Assembly: GCA_030650395.1 (NCBI GenBank) | Contig: JAUSDY010000028.1 | Span: forward strand, 1 to 64,000 | Source of the DNA: Acidobacteriota bacterium | GTDB lineage: Bacteria > Acidobacteriota > Vicinamibacteria > Vicinamibacterales > UBA2999 | Length of the DNA: 64,000 bases | Reading direction: 5' to 3' | Part shown: positions 43,069 through 51,520 of the stretch, in pieces | How positions within the stretch are numbered: the first letter of the stretch is position 1 | Layout of the letters: every line of letters starts with the position of its first letter | Translations under genes and position numbers: made by a program | The notes under the pieces: model-generated | What the model saw: the letters and a program-made list of their open reading frames with translations, nothing else | Told to the model about the DNA's origin: nothing | Databases searched by the model: none

Positions 43069-43947
43069 TCAGCGGCCGGCGGCGGCGCGGCCGATCTTGA
43101 TCGCCTCGTCCGCGGTCGGCCCGTTCATCAACAGCGCGAGGAACCCTTCCTTGACGCGCTTGTCAACATCCTGCGAGTTCGCCGTCAGCATGTTCGCCAA
43201 CCCGGCGCGCCTGGTTTCCACGAGCACCTGCTGCGTGCCGGCTTCCGCGCCCGCGCGATCGCCGCCGAGCGCTTGCGCGAGGCTGCCGATGCCGCAGGCG
43301 AGCACGCTCAGTCCCTTGAGATCGGCGATGTCCTTGCGCTGCTCGATCGCCTTCGGATCCTCGAGCATCAGCATCGCGATCTTGTCGCCTTTGGGGTTGG
43401 ACGGCGACCACACATTGGCCTTCGCGTCCCTGAAAAAGCTCAGCGCCAGCTTCGCTTCGTCCAGGCTGCGAATGTGCGGGATGGTGACGCCGTCGGCGCC
43501 GGCATCGAAGATCTCCTTGACGCGCGCCCTGGTCGCCGCTTCGCCGTCTTTGCTGATCGGCGGAATGCGCACGATCAGCGTCTTGCGGCTGACGGCTTTC
43601 GGGCTGTGAAGCCCCTGCGACATCGCCCTGACGGCCGCTGGATCGTACGCGCCCTCGAGGTTGAGGAAGACGTAGTCGTAGAGCGGATTCATCGCCAGCT
43701 TCTCGCCGCCACCAACGGTGTAAAGCGGCGGAGGCATCGGCGGCCGCTCACCTGCCGCACCGCCCCTGCCTGCCGCACCGGCCGCCCCTGCCCCACCCGC
43801 CCGGACTGGCGCATTTTCGTTCGGTGCATACACTCCGAACGCGACCTTCCTTGCCTTCCAGAGCTCGAGGGCCTGAGCGTGTAACGGAGCCGCAGTCAGC
43901 AAGCTCGAGATGGCAATTGCCAATATTCGGAGGGTCGTGGGCTTCAT
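43069..43947 (-). CDS. Exported HpcH/HpaI aldolase-like protein (paralogue)
   Basis: 292 residues with a Sec signal peptide ending LHAQA and a Gly/Ala/Pro linker after KVAFGVYAPNENAP. Core features: YDYVFLNLEGAYDP, KTLIVRIPPISKDG, IFDAGADGVTIPHIRSLDEAKLAL, IAMLMLEDPKAIEQ and an end block FLALLMNGPTADEAIKIGRAAAGR parallel to the 33237 paralogue. MLMLEDP holds a Glu suited to be a metal ligand. The end of helix 8 and the GRAAAGR/GRKAAGR tails show common descent. Substrate unknown. Confidence 0.85.
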   Translation of the reverse strand: MKPTTLRILAIAISSLLTAAPLHAQALELWKARKVAFGVYAPNENAPVRAGGAGAAGAAGRGGAAGERPPMPPPLYTVGGGEKLAMNPLYDYVFLNLEGAYDPAAVRAMSQGLHSPKAVSRKTLIVRIPPISKDGEAATRARVKEIFDAGADGVTIPHIRSLDEAKLALSFFRDAKANVWSPSNPKGDKIAMLMLEDPKAIEQRKDIADLKGLSVLACGIGSLAQALGGDRAGAEAGTQQVLVETRRAGLANMLTANSQDVDKRVKEGFLALLMNGPTADEAIKIGRAAAGR

Positions 43948-44023
43948 GAATGCAAATGCTACCCGACTTTCTGATCTGCGTTATCTGTGTCATCTGTGGC
44001 CCGGTTGAATTAATCTGCGGCGC

Positions 44024-44740
44024 ATGGCTGACGAAACAAAACCCGGCGTATCGAGGCGCGAGCTGCTCAAGCGGGCCGGCTTGGCCGGTGCGGCGCTCAC
44101 GATTCCTGCTTCGGCGCTTCCTGGTGAGGCACCCCCTAATGCTGAGGCACCCCATAAAGGGGTGCCCTACGAACAGGCGCCTCGGCGTGAGCCGCTCGAA
44201 AACCTCACCGCGGCGGAATCCGATCTGCTCGAAGCGATCTGCGCGCGCATCGTGCCGACCGACGCCACCGGTCCGGGCGCGCGCGAGGCGCGGGCGGCGC
44301 ACTATATCGATCGCGCGCTCGGCGGTGCGCTGGCCTCGTCGCGGCCCGCCTACACCGCCGGCTTCGCGGCCTTCGAACGCTACTGCCGCTCGTCGCGCGG
44401 CGCGCCGTTCCTCGAGCTGTCGGAGCGCGATCAGGATTCCGTGCTGATCGACGTCGAAACCGGATCGGCCACCGGCTTCACCAGCAGCTCCGGGGCCTTC
44501 TTCGGCATGGTGCGCACGCACACGCTGCAAGGCATGTTTGGCGATCCGTACTACGGCGGTAACGCGAACTTCGTTGGGTGGGATCTGATCGGCTACCCCG
44601 GCGTCCGCACCAACGTGACCATCGACGATCAACGGCTGGGAGCGAAAGTCGCGCCCAATCATCGCTCCGCTTATGACTACGAGATGTTCACCAAGGCATC
44701 CGCCCGGCTGATCAGCAAGGACCACACTCATGGCGACTAG
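44024..44740 (+). CDS. Gluconate 2-dehydrogenase subunit 3-like Tat-exported protein
   Basis: 238 residues. SRRELLKRAGLAGAAL is a Tat signal; subunit 3 features are LTAAESDLLEAICARIVPTDATGPGA, AHYIDRAL, FFGMVRTHTLQGMFGDPYYGGN and VGWDLIGYPG. In this family the subunit carries the FAD-containing GMC partner across the membrane by Tat. It overlaps the GMC oxidoreductase start by 11 bp. Residues about 37-50 derive from a palindromic repeat read in frame behind the signal peptide. Confidence 0.92.
   Translation: MADETKPGVSRRELLKRAGLAGAALTIPASALPGEAPPNAEAPHKGVPYEQAPRREPLENLTAAESDLLEAICARIVPTDATGPGAREARAAHYIDRALGGALASSRPAYTAGFAAFERYCRSSRGAPFLELSERDQDSVLIDVETGSATGFTSSSGAFFGMVRTHTLQGMFGDPYYGGNANFVGWDLIGYPGVRTNVTIDDQRLGAKVAPNHRSAYDYEMFTKASARLISKDHTHGD
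44146..44166. repeat. Palindrome GGCACCCC-ATAAA-GGGGTGCC inside a gene
   Basis: Perfect 8-bp arms and a 5-nt loop, read in frame in the Tat-exported subunit just after the signal peptide. GAGGCACCCC also occurs in a partial extra copy at 44125-44135. Related sequence is at 25033-25052. Confidence 0.7.
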
Positions 44741-46433
44741 GCTTAAAGAAACCGATGTCGTGGTGGTCGGCCTGGGCGCGGCCGGCGGCGTCGCGGTGCT
44801 GCCGCTGACGCAGGCGGGCCTCGATGTCGTGGGCCTCGAGGCGGGCACGTGGCTCACCAAGCGCGACTTCGCGCCTGATGAAATCCGCAACAACGTCCGC
44901 GACTGGCCGCAGTCGGTGCAGAAGGCGCAGCAGGAGGTGCCGACGCATCGCGTCAACGCCAAGGCCAACACCACGCGCGGCGGCAGCCACCCGATGATGA
45001 ATGCCGTCGGCGGCACCACGCTGCATTACTGGGCGCAGAGCTGGCGGCTCAACCCGTGGGACTTCAAGGTCGTGAGCGAGACCACCAGGCGCTACGGCGC
45101 GTCGCGCGTGCCGGCGGGGTCGACGGTGGAAGACTGGCCGTTCGGCCTCGACGAGCTCGAGCCGTACTACGACAAGGTCGAATACGAAGTCGGCGTGTCG
45201 GGCCAGGCCGGCAACGTCAAGGGCGCGATCGATACCCGCGGCAATATTTTCGAAGGACCACGGCAGCGGCCGTACCCGATGCCGCCGCTGCGCAGCACCG
45301 GCTTCATCGATCTGATGGCCGCCGCGGCGCGCGGCCTCGGCTGGCATCCGTTCGCGGGACCCGCCGCGATCAACTCGCGGACCTATCAGAACCGATCCGC
45401 GTGCATGTATCACGGCTTCTGCAACAAGGGCGGCTGCCACGTCGACGCCAAGAACAGCCCGAGTGTGACAACGATTCCGCGCGCGCAGGAAACCGGCCGG
45501 CTGAAAGTCGTGACGCGGGCGCACGTCACCTCGATCGACACCGACAACCAGGGCAAGGTCACGGGCGTGACCTATGTGACCGACGGGCAGGAATTCATTC
45601 AGCCGGCCAAAGTCGTGTTGCTGGCGAGTTACACCTACGAAAACTCGCGGCTGCTGCTGCTCTCGAAGTCGAAGGCGTTTCCGAACGGGCTGTCGAACAA
45701 TCACGGACAGGTCGGCCGCCATTACCTGAGTCATGCCCAGGGCGGCAGCGTGACGGCGCTGTTCCCGTTCGACATCAACGCGTGGTACGGGCTGCCGGCG
45801 CAGGGCGTGGCCGTCGACAACTTCGCCGACGACAATTTTGATCACGGCGCGCTCGACTACGTCGGCGGCGGCAACTTGTGGGTGATGTCGGATCGCCGGC
45901 CGATCGCCGCGGCCAGCATGGGCACGTTCGGCAAGACGCCCAGCTGGGGCGCGGAGTGGAAAGCGTTCATCAAGCAGAACGCCGACCGCTCCAACACCTC
46001 GTACCTCCAGAAGACGACGCTGCCCTACGAGGGTAACTTCCTGGATCTCGATCCGGTCGTGAAAGATCCGCTCGGTTTCCCGGTGTGCCGCATCACCGCG
46101 GACTACAAAGACAACGAGCGGCGGATCAACGCCGCCACGCAAGACAAGATGATCCAGTGGTACAAGGCCGCCGGCGCGATTGCGACGCAGGCCAACCCGC
46201 TCGGCACGATGGGACCGACGACCCACGCGTATGGCGGGACGCGGATGGGCCGCAACCCCGAGACCAACGTGGTGAATCAGTGGGGCTTCTCGCACGAGGC
46301 GCCGAACCTCGGCGTGCTGGGCGCGTCGGTGATGGGCACCAGCGGCGCGCGCAACCCGACCCTAACAGTACAAGCGCTCGCTTGGAGAACTGCCGAGTAC
46401 CTGACAAAAAACTGGAAGCGCGTCTCCAGTTAG
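44730..46433 (+). CDS. GMC-family FAD oxidoreductase (gluconate-dehydrogenase large-subunit type)
   Basis: 567 residues. FAD Rossmann motif VVVGLGAAGGVAVLPL near the N-terminus, then GGTTLHYWAQSWR, FCNKGGCHVDAKNS and a C-terminal GMC block GGTRMGRNPETNVVNQWGFSHEAPNLGVLGASV, with ALAWRTAEYL at the end. The His in the HAYGGTRMG region is the expected catalytic residue. The enzyme would oxidise a sugar, sugar acid or alcohol in the periplasm and pass electrons to a cytochrome c not found in this operon. No signal peptide of its own: export depends on the Tat partner. Confidence 0.93.
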   Translation: MATRLKETDVVVVGLGAAGGVAVLPLTQAGLDVVGLEAGTWLTKRDFAPDEIRNNVRDWPQSVQKAQQEVPTHRVNAKANTTRGGSHPMMNAVGGTTLHYWAQSWRLNPWDFKVVSETTRRYGASRVPAGSTVEDWPFGLDELEPYYDKVEYEVGVSGQAGNVKGAIDTRGNIFEGPRQRPYPMPPLRSTGFIDLMAAAARGLGWHPFAGPAAINSRTYQNRSACMYHGFCNKGGCHVDAKNSPSVTTIPRAQETGRLKVVTRAHVTSIDTDNQGKVTGVTYVTDGQEFIQPAKVVLLASYTYENSRLLLLSKSKAFPNGLSNNHGQVGRHYLSHAQGGSVTALFPFDINAWYGLPAQGVAVDNFADDNFDHGALDYVGGGNLWVMSDRRPIAAASMGTFGKTPSWGAEWKAFIKQNADRSNTSYLQKTTLPYEGNFLDLDPVVKDPLGFPVCRITADYKDNERRINAATQDKMIQWYKAAGAIATQANPLGTMGPTTHAYGGTRMGRNPETNVVNQWGFSHEAPNLGVLGASVMGTSGARNPTLTVQALAWRTAEYLTKNWKRVSS

Positions 46434-46439
46434 CCGTCG

Positions 46440-46535
46440 ATCTCAGATCTCAGATCTCAGATTGCAGATCAATTTCAGATCGTTCGATCTGAGATCTGCA
46501 ATTAATCTGAAATCTGAGATCTGATTTCTGAAATT
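46440..46535. repeat. Snap-back hairpin of CAGATCT words
   Basis: Left arm: three CTCAGAT words, then TGCAGATC. Right arm: the reverse complement with GATCTGAGATCTGCA. Further ATCTGAAATCTGAGATC words follow. It lies between two converging genes, the same setting as the hairpin at 34276-34341. Confidence 0.7.
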
Positions 46536-46539
46536 GATG

Positions 46540-47106
46540 TTACTTCGGCATCCGCTCGTAGAGCGCGACCAGCGCCCCCTGTCCGATGATGTGACCCTTG
46601 ATGGCCTCCATCAATTGATTGCGAGTCAGTCCGGGTTCGAGCGGCAGCTCCGCATCGAGCGCGTAGACGGTGAAGGTGTAGTGATGCGGCTTCCCAGCTG
46701 GTGGCGCGGGACCGCGATACCCGGCACGACGGAATCCCGATAGCCCCTGGATCGTGCCCGCCAGTTCTGCAGGCGCCGTCAGGGTGGCGTCCATCGGCAG
46801 TTCCGCGGGGAGGCCCTTCGCGGCAGCCGGGATCTTGTAGACCACCCAGTGCACGAAGTTTCCGCCGCCGAACTGGGCGTCGGGGTCGTCCATGATCATC
46901 GCGAACTGCTTGGTGGCCGCGGGCGCACCGACCCACATCAAAGCCGGCGACAGGTTTTTGCCGTCGGCGGTGTGATCTTTCGGGATGACCTCGTTTGCCT
47001 TTAAAGTCGTGCTGGTCACCGTGATAGCGGCTGGCGTCTGCGCCGAAACCGATGTCGCGGACAGCGCGGCAATCGCCAGCGCATAAAATCCGTGTCGAAT
47101 TCGCAT
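46540..47106 (-). CDS. Exported YbhB/YbcL (PEBP, Raf-kinase-inhibitor-like) protein
   Basis: 188 residues from ATG 47106, which has CGGAGGAG upstream. Signal peptide ending SVSAQ. PEBP fold markers: NLSPALMWVGAPAATKQFAMIMDDPDA, FVHWVVYKIP, GYRGPAPPAGKPHHYTFTVYALDAEL and IKGHIIGQGALVALY. The DPDA and GPAPP...H elements form the anion pocket of the family. Periplasmic location; ligand unknown. Its promoter region is shared with the divergent PQQ dehydrogenase. Confidence 0.92.
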   Translation of the reverse strand: MRIRHGFYALAIAALSATSVSAQTPAAITVTSTTLKANEVIPKDHTADGKNLSPALMWVGAPAATKQFAMIMDDPDAQFGGGNFVHWVVYKIPAAAKGLPAELPMDATLTAPAELAGTIQGLSGFRRAGYRGPAPPAGKPHHYTFTVYALDAELPLEPGLTRNQLMEAIKGHIIGQGALVALYERMPK

Positions 47107-47171
47107 CAAATACTCCTCCGGGAGGGTCAATTGCCTTGAGTTATGACCCGCCCGGATTATACAGTTCCGGC

Positions 47172-49211
47172 ATGAATCAACCTTCATACCGCTGGCTGGT
47201 GGGCTTCGGCGCCTTGATACTGATGATGGGCGTCGCGACGGTGACCCCGCGTGGACAAACCGCTGCCAAGGTCGGGGAATGGCCGACCTACGGCGCCGAT
47301 CTCGCGAGCACGCGCTATTCGCCGCTCGATCAAATCACCGCCGACAACTTCAACAAGCTCCAGCTGGCGTTCCGCTTCAAGACCGAGAACCTCGGCCCGC
47401 GCCCGGAGTTTCAATTCCAGGGCACGCCGCTGATGGTGAACGGCGTCTTGTACGTCACCGGCGGCACGCGCCGCGCCGCCATTGCGCTCGACGCGACGAC
47501 GGGCGAGATGCTGTGGATGCACAGCCTCAATGAAGGCAAGCGCGGTGAAGCGGCGCCGCGCCTGCTGTCGGGCCGCGGCCTCTCGTACTGGAGCGACGGC
47601 AAGGAAGAACGCATCGTCTACGTCACGCCCGGCTACCAGATGGTCGCGCTCAACGCCAAGACCGGCGATCCGGTCGCGAGCTTCGGCACCAACGGCATTG
47701 TCGATCTGAAGCAGAACCTCGACCAGGAAGGCCTCGATCTGATCACTGGGGAGATCGGCCTGCATGCGGCGCCGATCATCGCCAAGGATGTGATCGTGAT
47801 CGGCGCGGCGCATCGCGAGGGCAGCGCGCCACGCAGCAAGACCAACGTCAAGGGTTACATCCGCGGCTTCGACGTGCGCACCGGTAAGCGCCTGTGGATC
47901 TTCCACACCATCCCGATGAAGGGCGAAGCCGGCTACGAGACGTGGGATCCGGATGCGCAGGTCTACACCGGCAACACCGGGGTGTGGGCGCAGATGAGCG
48001 CCGACGAAGATCTCGGCATCCTCTACATGCCCGTCGAGATGCCGACCGGCGATTATTACGGTGGGCATCGCCATGGCAAGGCCGATTCGCGAGATTCGTC
48101 GCTCTACTCCGAGAGCCTGGTCGCACTCGACATCAAGACCGGCCAGCGCAAATGGCACTACCAGCTGGTGCATCACGGCCTCTGGGATCACGACATCCCG
48201 TGTGCGCCGATCCTGATGGACCTCGTGGTCGACGGCAAGCCGGTGAAGGCGGTGGCGCAGCCGACGAAGCAGAACTGGCTCTATGTGTTCGATCGCATCA
48301 CCGGCAAGCCGGTGTGGCCAATCGAAGAGCGCCCGGTCGAAAAGGGCAATGTGCCCGGTGAATGGTATGCGCCGACGCAGCCGTTTGTGACCAAGCCTCC
48401 TGCGTACGAGCGTCAAGGGGTCACGATCGACGATCTGATCGACTACACGCCCGAGCTGAGGGCCGAGGCCGCGAAGCTCGTGTCGCTCTACAAGCTCGGA
48501 CCGATCTTCACGCCGCCTGTGGTCGCCAAATGGGAAGGGCCGCGCGGCACGCTGATGCTGCCGGACGTGACGGGCGGCGCCAACTGGCAGGGCGGGTCGT
48601 TCGATCCCGAGACGAAGATGTTCTACATCTTCACCAACGTGACCATCACTACGATTGGTCTCATGCCGCCCGAACCGGGCCGATCCGACATGCTGTTCGG
48701 CCGCGGCGCCGCGCGGAATCCGAATCCCCCGCCGCCGCCTGCAGCCGGCGCGCCTGCTGCCGGCGGTGGTGGCGGTGGTGGCGCGTTGAACATCCAGGGC
48801 CTGCCGCTGGTGAAGCCGCCGTACGCGACGATTACCGCGATCGACATGACCAAGCCCGACATCGCCTGGAAGATCGCGCATGGTGACACGTCGGACGCGG
48901 TCAAGAACCATCCCGCGCTCAAGGGCCTGACGATTCCGCGCACGGGACGCCAGGGCCGCATCGGCGTGCTGGCCACGAAGACCCTGCTGATCGCGGGCGA
49001 GGGTGGCTTCAACACCACGCCCCAGGGCCGCGGCGCGATGTTGCGCGCGTACAACAAAGCCACCGGCGCGGAGGTCGGCGCGGTGTACATGCCTGCTCCA
49101 CAGACCGGATCGCCGATGACGTACTCGATCAACGGCACGCAGTACATCACCGTCTCGGTCAGTGGTCCCGGCTTTCCCGGCGAGTTGCTGGTCTACAAAC
49201 TCGCACAATAA
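47172..49211 (+). CDS. Exported PQQ-dependent dehydrogenase (single 8-blade propeller)
   Basis: 679 residues from ATG 47172, chosen because the signal peptide begins there (RWLVGFGALILMMGVATVTPRG). Propeller features: EWPTYGADLASTRYSPLDQI, repeated tryptophan-docking blades (LDATTGEMLWMHS, VRTGKRLWIFH, IKTGQRKWHYQ), GHRHGKADS and TGGANWQGGSFDP. A Pro/Gly-rich loop of about 30 residues (PPPPPAAGAPAAGG) is inserted near residue 525. Related enzymes oxidise alcohols or aldoses with PQQ and no heme domain. Substrate not deducible. Confidence 0.9.
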   Translation: MNQPSYRWLVGFGALILMMGVATVTPRGQTAAKVGEWPTYGADLASTRYSPLDQITADNFNKLQLAFRFKTENLGPRPEFQFQGTPLMVNGVLYVTGGTRRAAIALDATTGEMLWMHSLNEGKRGEAAPRLLSGRGLSYWSDGKEERIVYVTPGYQMVALNAKTGDPVASFGTNGIVDLKQNLDQEGLDLITGEIGLHAAPIIAKDVIVIGAAHREGSAPRSKTNVKGYIRGFDVRTGKRLWIFHTIPMKGEAGYETWDPDAQVYTGNTGVWAQMSADEDLGILYMPVEMPTGDYYGGHRHGKADSRDSSLYSESLVALDIKTGQRKWHYQLVHHGLWDHDIPCAPILMDLVVDGKPVKAVAQPTKQNWLYVFDRITGKPVWPIEERPVEKGNVPGEWYAPTQPFVTKPPAYERQGVTIDDLIDYTPELRAEAAKLVSLYKLGPIFTPPVVAKWEGPRGTLMLPDVTGGANWQGGSFDPETKMFYIFTNVTITTIGLMPPEPGRSDMLFGRGAARNPNPPPPPAAGAPAAGGGGGGGALNIQGLPLVKPPYATITAIDMTKPDIAWKIAHGDTSDAVKNHPALKGLTIPRTGRQGRIGVLATKTLLIAGEGGFNTTPQGRGAMLRAYNKATGAEVGAVYMPAPQTGSPMTYSINGTQYITVSVSGPGFPGELLVYKLAQ

Positions 49212-49213
49212 CT

Positions 49214-49320
49214 AGGGTGCGTACGGTGCGTACAGTTCCTATGGTGCGTACAGTGCTCTTGGTGCCGGGTGCCAAGAGCACAGTACGCACTCTTGGAACC
49301 GTTCTCACGGTACGCACCCT
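49214..49320. repeat. GTGCGTAC snap-back hairpin, copy A
   Basis: Left arm of GTGCGTAC words (GGTGCGTACGGTGCGTACAG, TTCCTATGGTGCGTAC), loop TTGGTGCCGGGTGCCAA, right arm inverted (GTACGCACTCTTGGAACC, ACGGTACGCACCCT). It ends at the base before the ATG of the DinB-like gene. Same family as 60681-60832 and 62193-62312. Confidence 0.85.
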
Positions 49321-49845
49321 ATGACGAACGATACCCTACGCCCCATTCTCAAGAGTCAATTTCACGCGTCGCTGGCGATGCTGAAGGACGCAATTGAAAA
49401 ATGTCCGGACGATGTGTGGTTCGACGATCGCGTCACCAATCGCTACTGGCAGATTGCGTATCACGTGCTCTACTACGCCCATCTCTATCTTCATCCAGAT
49501 GAGAAGTCGGTGCGGGAATGGGCCGGTCATCAGTCACAGGTGCAGTATCCAAGCGGGCTGACCAATCCGCGGCTCGAGGTGGACAAGAGCCTGCCGAGGT
49601 TTGCCACTCCATACTCGAAGGCTCAGGTGCTGGAGTTCTGGGACATCTGCGATGGACTCGTCGATGGTGCCATCGACAGTTTCGATCTCGACTCGCCCGA
49701 GTGCGGATTCTGGTGGTACAAGATGGGCAAGCTCGAACATCAGTTCATCAACATCCGCCACATCCAGCATCACGCCGCGCAGCTGGCGGATCGCTTGCGG
49801 GTCTCGCAGGATGTCGGCGTGCCGTGGGTGGGGATGCGGCACTAG
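49321..49845 (+). CDS. DinB-like four-helix protein
   Basis: 174 residues. Four-helix-bundle composition with His at the usual DinB metal positions: YHVLYYAHLYLH in helix 2 and HIQHHAAQLADRLR in the last helix. DinB/YfiT-type proteins bind a divalent metal and often act as thiol-dependent transferases. The ATG follows directly on a long hairpin repeat with no ribosome site, so expression may be weak or leaderless. Confidence 0.78.
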   Translation: MTNDTLRPILKSQFHASLAMLKDAIEKCPDDVWFDDRVTNRYWQIAYHVLYYAHLYLHPDEKSVREWAGHQSQVQYPSGLTNPRLEVDKSLPRFATPYSKAQVLEFWDICDGLVDGAIDSFDLDSPECGFWWYKMGKLEHQFINIRHIQHHAAQLADRLRVSQDVGVPWVGMRH

Positions 49846-49854
49846 CGCGGCGGA

Positions 49855-50557
49855 AAGCGCCCAGGGTGATACCCGCGGCGGCGGATCGATCTGGGTCACG
49901 GGCACATACGATCCCGAGCAGAACCTGGTGTTCTTCGGCACGGGCCATCCCGGCCCTGACTACTACAGCGCCAATCGCGAAGGCGACAATCTTTTCACGG
50001 CGTCGATCGTCGCGCTCGACGCCGACACCGGCAAGTTGAAATGGCACTACCAGTTCACGCCGCACGATGTGCACGACTGGGATGCGACGCAGGTGCCGGT
50101 GCTCGGCGAGGTGCCGATCGACGGCAAGCCGCGCAAGGTGGTGATGTTCGCCAATCGCAACGGGTTCTTCTACGTGATCGATCGCGTCATGGGAAAACTG
50201 ATCGGGGTCCGCGACACGCGGTTCCTGCATCAGCCCGCTACGTCGGGCACCCACGTCGCGTTCGTCTACGCCGACGACCTGTGGGTGGCGCGCCTCGACG
50301 GATCCGATGTACGCCGGTTCACCACGGATGACGGCTCCGAGTCGAGCCCCGCGTTCTCGCCGAACGGCACGACCATCGCGTTCAGCGGCCAGTACGACGG
50401 CAACACCGACGTCTTCACCGTGCCCGCGGCCGGCGGCGTGCCCACGCGGCTGACCTGGCACCCGGCGAAGCTCTGGAGCAGCGGCTCGCTGCGTGTTGAC
50501 AACGTATACACACAACGTTATAGTCAGGATATTGACGTGAGTTCAGTGACCGCCTAG
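49855..50557 (+). pseudogene. Chimera of PQQ-alcohol-dehydrogenase and tricorn-protease fragments
   Basis: One open frame joins two unrelated pieces. 49870-50205 encodes a mid-part of a methanol/alcohol dehydrogenase propeller (GTYDPEQNLVFFGTGHPGPDY, WHYQFTPHDVHDWDATQVPVL, RNGFFYVIDR). From about 50210 it becomes the N-terminal propeller of a tricorn-like protease (RFLHQPATSGTHVAFVYADDLW, PAFSPNGTTIAFSGQYDGNTDVF, LTWHP), which breaks off at about 50465. Neither has a start, an active site or an end. The TacAT promoter begins about 30 bp later. Confidence 0.75.
50496..50524 (+). promoter_or_regulatory. Sigma-70 promoter of the TacAT-like module
   Basis: TTGACA (50496-50501), 17-bp spacer, TATAGT (50519-50524). 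AACGTATA and AACGTTATA words between and over the boxes are likely repressor contacts. AGGAGGGAAGCT precedes the antitoxin ATG at 50568. Confidence 0.75.
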
Positions 50558-50567
50558 GAGGGAAGCT

Positions 50568-50846
50568 ATGCCAGCTACAGCGACGCGGACTAAAACCATC
50601 AACATCCGCATCGAGGATAAGCGCAGAGCGCTCATCGACCGAGCTGCTGAAGCTTCCGGAAAAGATCGGACTCAATTCGTGCTTGATGCGGCAACGCGCG
50701 AAGCCGAATCCGTTCTTCTTGACCAGCGCTTCTTTCAACTCGACGAGAAGGCGTTTGCAAAGTTCTCGGCTGCGCTCGACGCTCCGCCCGAGGACAACCC
50801 GAGGCTTCGTGAGCTCCTTAGCACGCGTGCTCCTTGGGAGCGATGA
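50568..50846 (+). CDS. DUF1778 (TacA-like) ribbon-helix-helix antitoxin
   Basis: 92 residues. TKTINIRIEDKRRALIDRAAEASGKDRTQFVLDAATREAE is the ribbon-helix-helix DNA-binding domain of DUF1778. The C-terminal part (FFQLDEKAFAKFSAALDAPPEDNPRLREL) is the toxin-wrapping segment, with the conserved FxxALDxPPxxNPxL motif. TacA neutralises a GNAT toxin and represses the operon. The stop overlaps the toxin ATG by three bases. Confidence 0.95.
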   Translation: MPATATRTKTINIRIEDKRRALIDRAAEASGKDRTQFVLDAATREAESVLLDQRFFQLDEKAFAKFSAALDAPPEDNPRLRELLSTRAPWER

Positions 50847-51358
50847 GCAGAGATGTCGCGATCAGTTCACCGGAGCATCTGAAGGCCGAACACGACCTGT
50901 CCGCTTTCGACTGCGGCATGCCCTCACTCGACGCGTGGCTCAAACGCCAAGCAATGCAGAACGAGGCCTCCGGTGCTTCACGCACATACGTTGTGACCGC
51001 CGGGGCCCGCGTGATCGGATACTACGCACTGGCGACGGGTTCGGCGAACCAAGCCGAATCCACAGGTAGGGTTCGGCGTGGCATGCCGGATCCGATTCCC
51101 GTGATGATCTTAGGCCGTCTGGCCGTCCACCGCGAGTTTCAGCGGTCGAAGCTCGGATCTGCGCTACTGAGGGACGCTTTACTCCGAACCTTGCAGGTGT
51201 CATCGATCGTCGGAATACGAGCGGTCCTTCTTCACGCTATCTCAGAAGACGCGAAACGCTTCTACCTGCGTCATGGCTTCGTCGAGTCGCCCGTCAATCC
51301 CATGACGTTGATGATTAAGCTGAGTGACATCGAGCGCGCCCTCGGCGGGTCGCGCTGA
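50843..51358 (+). CDS. GNAT-family (TacT-like) aminoacyl-tRNA acetyltransferase toxin
   Basis: 171 residues from ATG 50843. FDCGMPSLDAWLKRQAMQNEASGASRTYVV is the typical TacT N-terminus (FDCG...LD.WLk..A). VMILGRLAVHREFQRSKLGSALLRDAL carries the acetyl-CoA motif (Q/RxxGxG/A), and RFYLRHGFVESPVNPMTLMIKL ends it with the catalytic Tyr region (FYLRHGF). Such toxins acetylate charged tRNAs and stop translation. The start at 50843 overlaps the antitoxin stop; an in-frame TTG at 50834 is less likely. Confidence 0.95.
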   Translation: MSRDVAISSPEHLKAEHDLSAFDCGMPSLDAWLKRQAMQNEASGASRTYVVTAGARVIGYYALATGSANQAESTGRVRRGMPDPIPVMILGRLAVHREFQRSKLGSALLRDALLRTLQVSSIVGIRAVLLHAISEDAKRFYLRHGFVESPVNPMTLMIKLSDIERALGGSR

Positions 51359-51520
51359 GATTTCTCGTGTAGGGACCCACCTTTCATTTTCTGCAATATG
51401 CGTCGCGCGCTTACATAGCGGCGTTTGAGTACTGAATAACCTCCGCCATCGAATTCAGGCGGATTTCCCCGCGGCATGCCGCGTGCACCGTAGAGGGCTT
51501 CCACCACCAAGGAGCTCAAC

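Noticed and set aside
43970-44023. tRNA or riboswitch in the ATCTG-rich leader before the gluconate-dehydrogenase-type gene
   Set aside because: Only repeated ATCTG(TG) words are seen; no cloverleaf or known aptamer pattern.
47184-49208. Reverse open frame of 674 codons opposite the PQQ dehydrogenase
   Set aside because: Pure codon-bias shadow; the forward frame has signal peptide and propeller repeats.
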